Below are positions 55,488-62,767 of a stretch of 64,000 nucleotides of DNA, piece after piece. Positions within the stretch are counted from its first letter, which is position 1. Every line of letters begins with the position of its first letter. Source of the DNA: JBQTGK01 sp052400665 (GTDB lineage Bacteria; Bacteroidota; Bacteroidia; Bacteroidales; Marinifilaceae); NCBI GenBank assembly GCA_052400665.1, contig JBQTGK010000002.1; one strand, given 5' to 3'. Position numbers and translations under genes: made by a program. The notes under the pieces are model-generated. The model was given only the letters and a program-made list of their open reading frames with translations, was not told the DNA's origin and ran no database searches.

Positions 55488-56540
55488 ATGACTAAGATAA
55501 AGATAAAAGGAATTCTGAGAATTGTTTTAATAGTTGCATCTATATCCTCCTTGTACTTTGTACCATGGCTTTTGGTAAAAGCATGGATACTTCCTTTGCC
55601 AGATACGGTTCAGGAACAGGTAAATGAAGCCATTGATCATGGATTTGATGGCATGGTTGTTTATGTAGATCAAGCTGGTCATGCACCTCAGTATTTTGCT
55701 TCAGGCTGGCATAATCGAAAATTGAAAATACCTGCGAAACCTCACGCATTATTTAAAATTGCAAGCATTAGTAAACTGTACGATGCTGTGGCTGTAACCA
55801 AATTGGTAAGTGATGGACGTCTTTTTTTGGATAAAACACTAGCTGAATATTTACCAGAACTTGTAGGTCGAATCGAAAATGCAAATAAAATTACTTTACG
55901 CTTGATGATACAGCATAGAAGTGGAATTCCTAATTTTACGGACGCTCCAAATTTTTGGGCATCTCCAACACAGACCTTTGAAGAAAGTCTTGCATTGATT
56001 CTCGATAAACCAGCCAATTTTAAGCCTGATGAAGATTATGAATATTGTAATACGAACTATCTGTTAATTAATAAGATTATGGATGATGTACTTGCCTATG
56101 ATAATTTTAAGTTTATTCAGGAGGAAATTCTAAAGCCACTAAATCTTAACAATACTTTTGCGTCTTTAAAAGATGTGAATTTAGAGAATGTAATGAGTGG
56201 ATATCATGTTGGGCATCCTTTTGATTTAAAGACAGACGAACATGGGATGTTAGCTACAGCAGAAGACGTTGGAATTTTCTTGCGGGCATTAAACGATGGA
56301 ACATTGTTTAAACCAGGTGAGCAGGAAATATATTCTTCCGTTTATAAGTATGAACATGGAGGTTGGGTTCCGGGATATCAAAGTTTTGCAAAGTATTATA
56401 AAGATATTGATGCTGTTATTGTTGAATTTTACAGTACAACAGATTCCAGACTGTATAACTGGAATTTATCAGAAATCATAAACAGTAGAATAGTCAAGAT
56501 TCTGAAAAAGAGAAAATCTACCCGTCCCGAAGATCTGTAA
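55488..56540 (+). CDS. Beta-lactamase-like serine hydrolase
   Basis: 350-residue class C/penicillin-binding-like serine hydrolase (PF00144 type). One N-terminal membrane helix (about 10-30) places the domain outside the cytoplasm. The catalytic SxxK is Ser93-Ile-Ser-Lys96 and the YxN motif is Tyr186-Cys-Asn188. A distinct HxG near the C-terminus is suggested by YEHGGWVPGY near 287-292. It may be a D-alanyl peptidase or an esterase. No beta-lactamase function is implied by this fold. Confidence 0.88.
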   Translation: MTKIKIKGILRIVLIVASISSLYFVPWLLVKAWILPLPDTVQEQVNEAIDHGFDGMVVYVDQAGHAPQYFASGWHNRKLKIPAKPHALFKIASISKLYDAVAVTKLVSDGRLFLDKTLAEYLPELVGRIENANKITLRLMIQHRSGIPNFTDAPNFWASPTQTFEESLALILDKPANFKPDEDYEYCNTNYLLINKIMDDVLAYDNFKFIQEEILKPLNLNNTFASLKDVNLENVMSGYHVGHPFDLKTDEHGMLATAEDVGIFLRALNDGTLFKPGEQEIYSSVYKYEHGGWVPGYQSFAKYYKDIDAVIVEFYSTTDSRLYNWNLSEIINSRIVKILKKRKSTRPEDL

Positions 56541-56896
56541 TTAGAAAATAAATATGTTAACTAATAAGCTAAAAGTAATTATCGATACAAGGTTTACACT
56601 ACTTTTTAATTTGTAACCATTAATTATATTTTGATGCTTACTTCACCTGAAGTTTTGAATCATACGAAAGCAACAAAGTACAATTGTCTTCCTGACATTC
56701 TTAAAAAAAAGGATGTATTGTTAGTTGTAAAAACTCTTTAAGGATTAATGTTATAGCTCAAGAAATATTTATTATATTTAAACAACAAAGTCTCAGCCAG
56801 AAAGAAATATATCGTTATAATAGGTAGGTTTACTGGAGAGTTGTGGAGTATGAAAAACCATATTACGTTTTAAATAATGATAAAATTTTTATTAGA
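56541..56896 (+). other. Intergenic region before the PAS kinase gene
   Basis: About 356 bases. The only ORF-like item is a 35-codon frame at 56634-56741 described separately. No clear terminator or promoter. Confidence 0.4.
56634..56741 (+). pseudogene. Possible remnant of a tyrosine recombinase gene
   Basis: 35-codon ORF (ATG 56634, TAA 56739-56741). The second half, YNCLPDILKKKDVLLVVKTL, recalls the linker of tyrosine integrases (consensus LPxVLSKEEVxxLL). It has no catalytic residues and no neighbour integrase fragments, so it may be chance or a relic. Confidence 0.25.
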
Positions 56897-58423
56897 ATGG
56901 AAGAGCAAGACCTAGAAAAATTTGCGAATAGTAAGCTTGATGTATTAAGAAAATTAAATTTATCGTCCATTTTTGAGAATACAAGTGATAGTGTTTGGGC
57001 TATAAATTCGCATTATGAGATTTTGTTCGCTAATAAGATTTTTATTTCTGCATTTTATTCTAGTTTTGGTATTGAACTTAAGTTAGGTACAAATCTTCTT
57101 TTATCACTACCTGAACCAATTCGAGAGGTTTGGAAATTAAGATATGACAAAGCACTAAATAACGAATCATTTTCTTTTATAGATAAAGTTAATATTGGGC
57201 TAGAATCATTATATATTGAAGTGTTTATGAATCCTATAATACTTGACAAAAAATTAATTGGAGCATTATTTTTTGGTAAGGATATTACTGAACGTAAACT
57301 GGATGAGTTGGCTTTGAAAAATTCACAATTGCTTTTAAAAGCTAGTTTGGAAAGTCAAAAAGATACCATTCTTTTCTCTATAGATAAGAACTATGAGTAT
57401 TTGTATTTCAATTCAGCACATGCTAAAGTGATGAAATATGCTTATGACAAAGAAATAGAAATTGGCTCTAATATATTGGAATGTATGAGCTCTGAAAATG
57501 ATCGATTGGTGGCTAAAGAAAATTTCGATCGAGCATTATTGGGTGAGTCTCATTCTAATATCAGAGTATATGGAGATGAAAATAAAGCTTATTACGAAAG
57601 TTTTTTTAACCCGATAAGAAATGATGAAAACAAAATTATTGGAACAACAGGCTTAGCTAGGGACGTAAGTCATAGGAAAAAAACAGAGTTGGCTTTATTA
57701 GAAAGAGAGAGAGAACTAAAAGAATTAAATACGACCAAGGACAAACTTTTTTCAATTATAGGTCACGATTTATGTAATCCCTTTAATAATATACTTGGGT
57801 TTTCGGATTTACTAATTGAAAATTTAAATGATCCTAGCTTTAATGAACATGAAAAATATTTGAAAATTATAAACGACTCAGCTAATAATACCCTTATACT
57901 TCTCCAAAATTTATTAGATTGGGCAAAATCACAAACAGGAATGTTGAGTGTCAGGGAAGAAAAATTAATTCTATCTGATATTATTCTTGAAGTTATAGAA
58001 TTAAAAAAGCCCAATGCTAAGGCAAAAAATATCTCTATAAATTATTATTTAGCCAAGGAAATTAAGATTAGTACTGATAAGAATTTGCTGAAAACAATTC
58101 TTAGAAATTTAATTTCTAATGCCATAAAATATACTGAGCCAGAGGGAGAAATACAGATATCTGCGATTCAAAAGAAGGAATGGATAGAGCTTACAGTTTC
58201 AGATAACGGAATTGGCATAAGTAAAGAAAAACAGCATAAGCTTTTTAAGTTGTCACTCGAATCCAGTACAATTGGCACAGCAAATGAAAAAGGTTCTGGC
58301 TTTGGCTTGCTATTATGTAAAGATTTTATTAAAAAACTCAATGGTAAATTGTGGGTGGAGAGTATTGAAGGGAAAGGAAGTGATTTTAAATTTACATTAC
58401 CGTTGGGTAAACTCTTAAAATAA
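56897..58423 (+). CDS. PAS-domain sensor histidine kinase
   Basis: 508 residues from ATG 56897; a GTG at 56843 would add 18 residues. Two PAS domains (about 20-140 and 148-265 in this numbering) are followed by HisKA with His290 in IIGHDLCNPF and HATPase_c (SDNGIGISKEK, GSGFGLLLCKDF). No membrane helices are present, so this is a soluble cytoplasmic sensor. A cysteine lies three residues after the phosphoacceptor His. No response regulator is adjacent. The histidine kinase part resembles that of the haem kinase 3 kb upstream. Confidence 0.88.
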   Translation: MEEQDLEKFANSKLDVLRKLNLSSIFENTSDSVWAINSHYEILFANKIFISAFYSSFGIELKLGTNLLLSLPEPIREVWKLRYDKALNNESFSFIDKVNIGLESLYIEVFMNPIILDKKLIGALFFGKDITERKLDELALKNSQLLLKASLESQKDTILFSIDKNYEYLYFNSAHAKVMKYAYDKEIEIGSNILECMSSENDRLVAKENFDRALLGESHSNIRVYGDENKAYYESFFNPIRNDENKIIGTTGLARDVSHRKKTELALLERERELKELNTTKDKLFSIIGHDLCNPFNNILGFSDLLIENLNDPSFNEHEKYLKIINDSANNTLILLQNLLDWAKSQTGMLSVREEKLILSDIILEVIELKKPNAKAKNISINYYLAKEIKISTDKNLLKTILRNLISNAIKYTEPEGEIQISAIQKKEWIELTVSDNGIGISKEKQHKLFKLSLESSTIGTANEKGSGFGLLLCKDFIKKLNGKLWVESIEGKGSDFKFTLPLGKLLK

Positions 58424-58502
58424 AAACGAACTTATTGTAAGAGAAAGTTGTTCGCAATTAAAATTTGCAAAAAAAAACTTGTTGATTCGAATATGTTATT
58501 TC

Positions 58503-58562
58503 CTGTCATTTTTTCATCTTAATCTGTCATTTTTTCAAGAATTTAATTTATTCCATGTCATT
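58503..58562 (+). repeat. Phased TGTCATT direct repeats before hsp20
   Basis: CTGTCATTTTTTCA occurs identically at 58503-58516 and 58524-58537 (21-base period), and a third TGTCATT lies at 58556-58562 (31 bases further). The spacing is close to two and three helical turns, as for a regulator binding on one DNA face. Confidence 0.6.
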
Positions 58563-58657
58563 GTTACAGTGTTGTTTAGGTTTTAAGTATTGCTCCAGTT
58601 ATATAAATATATGAAAATCAGTAGAGTGATGTTTTTTAGTATGTTTTGTCTTCCAAT

Positions 58658-58673
58658 TGGCATTTGATTTGAC
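58658..58673 (+). promoter_or_regulatory. Sigma-54-like promoter candidate for hsp20
   Basis: TGGCATTTGATTTGAC resembles TGGCACGN4TTGCW: the -24 TGGCA and -12 TTG match, but the essential -12 GC reads GA. Weak alone; the upstream repeats give some support. Confidence 0.3.
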
Positions 58674-58715
58674 TATCATTAATCGAAATTAATAAAAATT
58701 GTTTAACTAAAATTT

Positions 58716-58720
58716 GGAGG
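58716..58720 (+). promoter_or_regulatory. Strong Shine-Dalgarno for hsp20
   Basis: GGAGG lies seven bases before the ATG at 58728. Most starts in this window lack such a site, so it may allow high translation under stress. Confidence 0.7.
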
Positions 58721-58727
58721 ATTAATC

Positions 58728-59180
58728 ATGACATTAGCAAGATTATCAAACAATGCATTTCCATCGTTTCCTTCATTATTTGATAGGTTTTTCGATGGGG
58801 ATTTAATGGACTGGAACAGAGGTAACTATTCAAGTGCAAATTCAACATTACCTGCAGTAAATGTAAGAGAAGATGATGATGAGTTTAAGATTGAAGTAGC
58901 TGCCCCGGGTATGAAAAAAGAAGATTTTAAGGTTAGTTATGATAATGGAAGACTTACCATATCATCTGAGCAGAAGAATGAATATGAAGATAAGGATAAG
59001 GACAAAGTTACACGTCGTGAATTTAGTTATCAGTCATTTCAACGCTCATTTACGGTGGCCGAAAATGTAGTAGATGCTGAAAAAATTGCTGCAAATTACG
59101 AAAATGGTATTTTATATCTTACATTGCCAAAACGTGAGGAGGTTAAGCCAAAACCAGCAAAACAGATTGAAATTATGTAA
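58728..59180 (+). CDS. Hsp20/alpha-crystallin family small heat shock protein
   Basis: 150 residues, typical of IbpA/Hsp20. The alpha-crystallin domain (about 40-140) contains VNVREDDDEFKIEVAAPGMKKEDF near residue 45 (in part), RREFSYQSFQRSFTV near 88, and NGILYLTLPKRE near 125. The C-terminal IEI resembles the IxI oligomerisation motif. It holds unfolded proteins for refolding. It has a strong Shine-Dalgarno and its own terminator, so it is monocistronic. Confidence 0.95.
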   Translation: MTLARLSNNAFPSFPSLFDRFFDGDLMDWNRGNYSSANSTLPAVNVREDDDEFKIEVAAPGMKKEDFKVSYDNGRLTISSEQKNEYEDKDKDKVTRREFSYQSFQRSFTVAENVVDAEKIAANYENGILYLTLPKREEVKPKPAKQIEIM

Positions 59181-59188
59181 TATAAAAT

Positions 59189-59218
59189 TGGGACGGTTTA
59201 TTCTGTCCCATTTTTTTT
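59189..59218 (+). terminator. Rho-independent terminator after hsp20
   Basis: Stem TGGGAC (59189-59194) / GTCCCA (59205-59210), followed by eight T. Confidence 0.8.
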
Positions 59219-59747
59219 GCTAAATGTAACTTATTGCAAAAAAAAGGTAGGCATCTGCTGGCTATGATTATTGCTCAAGGTAAAATACATACAATTGTAA
59301 GTAATAAGATTTTAAGACTGTATGTAAGCTTGTAATGCAACTTTATTAACAATACTATTATATATTTTATTTGGTGCAGGATATTTAGACAATTTTTAGG
59401 TCTGTTGTTTAATTTATCTTGCACCAATTTTATTTTAGATGCTAACATTTCAAAAAAAAATCTTTTTAGGAACATGCTTTAATTAATCTATTTGTATTTT
59501 TATAAACTCAGGCAAAAATCACATGGTTTTTTTCCTTGTAATCTTGCAATTTGCAGATTTCGAATTTGATGTTTTTAATTCGGGATCATAAAAAAGATAA
59601 ATAAGGGAATAAAATCTTATAGAGTATGCGATATAGATTTTAGTGGATTGATTAAAATAGATATTGAAACCTATTTTGGAAGGTATTCTGTTGATCTCAA
59701 AATAGAATTTTTAATTTTTTTATGTAATTTTTTGTATTTCGTTAACA
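59219..59747 (+). other. Long intergenic region before the antiporter gene
   Basis: About 530 bases. It holds a structured inverted repeat at 59371-59427 and a weaker CTATTTTG/CAAAATAG pair (59671-59678/59698-59705). No ORF of note. It could contain the antiporter promoter and a regulatory leader. Confidence 0.5.
59371..59427 (+). ncRNA. Structured element, possible regulatory RNA or leader
   Basis: A 13-bp stem (TTGGTGCAGGATA, 59371-59383, with TATCTTGCACCAA, 59415-59427; one G-T pair) encloses 31 bases with an inner AGAC (59387-59390)/GTCT (59400-59403) hairpin. It resembles no riboswitch I know. Strand is uncertain; a plus-strand role toward the antiporter gene is inferred. Confidence 0.35.
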
Positions 59748-61226
59748 ATGAATATCACAATAGAAAATATCATCCTTATTGGTTCAATACTGCTTTTTAT
59801 AAGCATAATTGCTGGGAAAACAAGCTATAAATTTGGTATTCCAACCTTATTACTTTTCCTTTCAATTGGAATGTTAGCTGGTTCTGAAGGTATTGGCAGA
59901 ATTTACTTCGATGATCCTGGTATTGCTCAATTTATTGGTGTTGTATCACTTAATTTTATTCTTTTTTCCGGGGGAATGGATACGGAGTGGAAACATGTTA
60001 AGCCTATTCTTAAGGAAGGACTTGTATTATCAACTCTAGGAGTATTGTTTACTGCTACTACTTTAGGGCTTTTTGTTTGGTGGGTAACAGATTTTAGTTT
60101 GTTTGAAAGTTTGTTGCTTGGTTCGATTGTTTCCTCCACCGATGCAGCTGCCGTGTTTTCAATTTTGCGGGGTAAGAATTTAAAGTTAAAAAACAATATT
60201 CGACCTACTTTAGAGCTTGAGAGCGGAAGTAATGACCCTATGGCTTATGTTCTTACCATTACTTTTTTATCCTTGGTAATAAATCCTGAGAAGAGTTTTT
60301 GGTCTATTCTTTTGCTTTTTTTCCAACAAATGAGTTTGGGAGCATTGGCAGGTTATTTATTTGGACGTTTAAGTAAATTTATCATTAATCGGATTCACCT
60401 CGATTTTGAAGGTTTATATCCTGTTTTAGTAATTGCATTAATGTTTATAACATTTGCTGCTACTAATTTTGTAGGGGGAAATGGATTCTTAGCCATTTAT
60501 ATATGTGCGGTTTATTTAGGCAATCATAATCTAATTCATAAGACCAATATCATGCGTATGTTTGATGGTTTGGCCTGGTTAATGCAGATTGTGCTTTTCC
60601 TTACACTTGGTTTATTAGTTTTTCCATTGCAAATAATACCTTTATTTGGAATTGGTTTATTGATTGCTGGGGTTCTTATTTTTGTGGCTCGCCCTTTGGC
60701 TGTTCTTTTGGCATTGTTACCATTTAAAGCAAAATTTCGAAACAAAGTATTTGTTTCCTGGGTGGGGTTAAGAGGAGCTGTTCCTATTGTTTTTGCAACA
60801 TATCCATTAATTGCTGGAATAGAGAAAGCTCACTTAATTTTTAATATTGTCTTTTTTATTTCTGTCACCTCAGTTCTAATTCAGGGATCTTTCTTACCTA
60901 TTATGGCCAAATGGTTAAAAGTTGGTCAGCCCGAAGTACAAAAAATAGTCTCGGCTGCCGAGGCTTTAAATCAGGAGCATCCGAGTAGTATCTTAAAAAA
61001 AATTAGCATATCAGAAGGTGCAGATATCGTTGGCAAAAAAGTTGTGGATTTAAATTTTCCACAGAATTCTATTATTGCAATGATTGAGCGTGATAAACAA
61101 TACTTTACGCCTAATGGTTCCTCTGTTATTGAAGCCAGCGATGTTCTTAATATTATAACTGACAAAAAGGAAAATCTGCAAAAGGTTTATGAGAGTTTGA
61201 GCCTAAGTCGCGCAGAAAATAGGTGA
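59748..61226 (+). CDS. Potassium/proton antiporter, NhaP2/CPA1-like
   Basis: 492 residues with about 12-13 hydrophobic segments of a monovalent cation:proton antiporter. Core motifs include SSTDAAAVFSILRG near residue 131, with the acidic SSTDAAA, then LESGSNDPMAY near 157 and WVGLRGAVPIV near 339. A C-terminal TrkA_C domain (about 412-490, with FPQNSIIAMIERDKQYFTPNG) suggests ligand control, as in NhaP2-type K+/H+ antiporters. It controls cytoplasmic pH or K+ (inference). Confidence 0.9.
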   Translation: MNITIENIILIGSILLFISIIAGKTSYKFGIPTLLLFLSIGMLAGSEGIGRIYFDDPGIAQFIGVVSLNFILFSGGMDTEWKHVKPILKEGLVLSTLGVLFTATTLGLFVWWVTDFSLFESLLLGSIVSSTDAAAVFSILRGKNLKLKNNIRPTLELESGSNDPMAYVLTITFLSLVINPEKSFWSILLLFFQQMSLGALAGYLFGRLSKFIINRIHLDFEGLYPVLVIALMFITFAATNFVGGNGFLAIYICAVYLGNHNLIHKTNIMRMFDGLAWLMQIVLFLTLGLLVFPLQIIPLFGIGLLIAGVLIFVARPLAVLLALLPFKAKFRNKVFVSWVGLRGAVPIVFATYPLIAGIEKAHLIFNIVFFISVTSVLIQGSFLPIMAKWLKVGQPEVQKIVSAAEALNQEHPSSILKKISISEGADIVGKKVVDLNFPQNSIIAMIERDKQYFTPNGSSVIEASDVLNIITDKKENLQKVYESLSLSRAENR

Positions 61227-61287
61227 ATCATTAATTAAATAGGTAATAATTCTTAATTTTACAACCTGTAAATAAATAGATAAAAAG

Positions 61288-61659
61288 TTGAATTTGTTAA
61301 AAAATATCGGAAATAGAATAATTGCTGCACTGGCATTGGCCTTCCTATTTGTTCTTGCCTTATTTTTTGATGTTCAACCTTTAACACTATCTTTTAATAA
61401 GTTAGATCCGGGTACTAGTAAGCAAATTTTACTTTCTCAAAATCGAATTGTACCCATTGCTGAAAGTAGCATATTATTTTATAATATTAGTATTCAGCCA
61501 GCACCACGGCAATACAATAATGAACAGTTAAATGCATTATTGTTTGAATATAATCAGCAGGTTAAATGTAGCTTAAAACGACAATTTCATTTTCTGGCTA
61601 CTGTATATCTAAAATATAGGAAGTCCGATTTTCTATTTCCATCTCATTATTTTTGGTAA
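61288..61659 (+). CDS. Unknown small membrane-anchored protein
   Basis: 123 residues with a TTG start at 61288 (no ATG nearby). One hydrophobic segment (about 11-30) anchors an extracytoplasmic region. I do not recognise it. The C-terminus lacks a clear fold and may come from a decayed longer gene. It lies 61 bases after the antiporter gene. Confidence 0.5.
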   Translation: MNLLKNIGNRIIAALALAFLFVLALFFDVQPLTLSFNKLDPGTSKQILLSQNRIVPIAESSILFYNISIQPAPRQYNNEQLNALLFEYNQQVKCSLKRQFHFLATVYLKYRKSDFLFPSHYFW

Positions 61660-61758
61660 CTCATTTTCTTTTAAAAATATTGGTAAAGACTTTGATGCTT
61701 TAATTTATTGACAGTAGTAATAATACTGTCTGATTTTTAAATGTTTAAATAGAAGAAA

Positions 61759-62244
61759 ATGGATATAACAACAACCATTATTGGGCTTGTTATGCTTGGG
61801 ATTTTTATTGTTCCGGTAGCAATAGTAAGTTCTCGTAACAAAAATAATAACAATGCTTTATTAACAGAGTTAAATTATTTTGCAACGCAGAATAATTGTG
61901 AAATTTCAGAACACAACATCAATTCTCAATTTGCTATTGGTATTTCCACATCAGGAGATAAGGTGTTTTTTATACGAAAACAGGGATCAGATCAGGAACT
62001 TTTTAAAAGTTTGGTTCCTTTGAAACAGATAAAACAGTGTGTGTTAAAAACTCAAAACAGAACAGTTAAATTGAAGAAAAACACAGAAAATGTAATTGAT
62101 AAAATTGAGATTAGATTTCAAAGCAAATTAAAAGAAATTAATGAGCTTAGCTGGCTTTTTTATGATTCAACTATTTCAACTGAAGTTATAAATGAATATC
62201 AGCTAGCAACGAACTGGATTTCTAGAATAAATAAACACATTTAA
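61759..62244 (+). CDS. Unknown single-helix membrane protein
   Basis: 161 residues with one N-terminal helix (about 5-25, IIGLVMLGIFIVPVAIVSS) and an Asn-rich linker, then a soluble alpha/beta domain on the cytoplasmic side. No family is recognised. The ATG at 61759 follows an A-rich leader and the gene ends in a long hairpin. Confidence 0.75.
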   Translation: MDITTTIIGLVMLGIFIVPVAIVSSRNKNNNNALLTELNYFATQNNCEISEHNINSQFAIGISTSGDKVFFIRKQGSDQELFKSLVPLKQIKQCVLKTQNRTVKLKKNTENVIDKIEIRFQSKLKEINELSWLFYDSTISTEVINEYQLATNWISRINKHI

Positions 62245-62250
62245 AATTGG

Positions 62251-62284
62251 TAAGATCTAGTGAGGTATTCCTCATTAGATCTTA
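62251..62284 (+). terminator. Long hairpin after the unknown membrane protein gene
   Basis: 15-bp stem TAAGATCTAGTGAGG (62251-62265) / CCTCATTAGATCTTA (62270-62284), one G-T pair, four-base loop. Few T follow, so termination may be partial. Confidence 0.6.
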
Positions 62285-62767
62285 TTAAAAATTAAATTGA
62301 AATGTTTATGTTGAAATAATCATTTTGTTGCCATTACTGATATTTTTTAATTTCTAATTATTAATCATTTGGAAAGGGTTAAAATTTAAATTAGCAAACA
62401 CTAAAAGAACTTGCTAGAGTGTGTAAATATTTGATTATGGAGAGTTTTTTCTTCTACTATTAAGCGAAGTGCAGATATTCTAATGGGAATCTTCTCATAT
62501 CCATCTATTACATTTTTCATTTATATATTGTATATGTAAAAAAAGTGAATCTTTTTACATATTATGTGCGTATATTAAAGCTTAGTTTTAGAATGACTAA
62601 AAAATGTGTTAACTAATTAAAATGATACAATCATTTTAAAAGGCTATTACGATATAAAATCATGATAATAATTAGAAAGTGATGTACTTATAATCTACAC
62701 TTAAATGATTAGAGTGTTTTGTTTAGCTTATTATGTGTTTGTTATAGGTCATTAATAAGAATTATTT
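62285..62767 (+). other. Intergenic region before the CHASE kinase gene
   Basis: About 480 bases. Contains a 10-bp AT-rich inverted repeat TTAAAATGAT (62617-62626) / ATCATTTTAA (62630-62639). No gene seen. Confidence 0.4.

Larger units (their letters stand above)
58424..58727 (+). promoter_or_regulatory. Upstream region of hsp20 with TGTCATT repeats
   Basis: 304 bases. It carries three TGTCATT repeats (58504, 58525, 58556), a sigma-54-like element at 58658-58673 and a strong ribosome-binding site (58716-58720), described separately. Confidence 0.5.
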
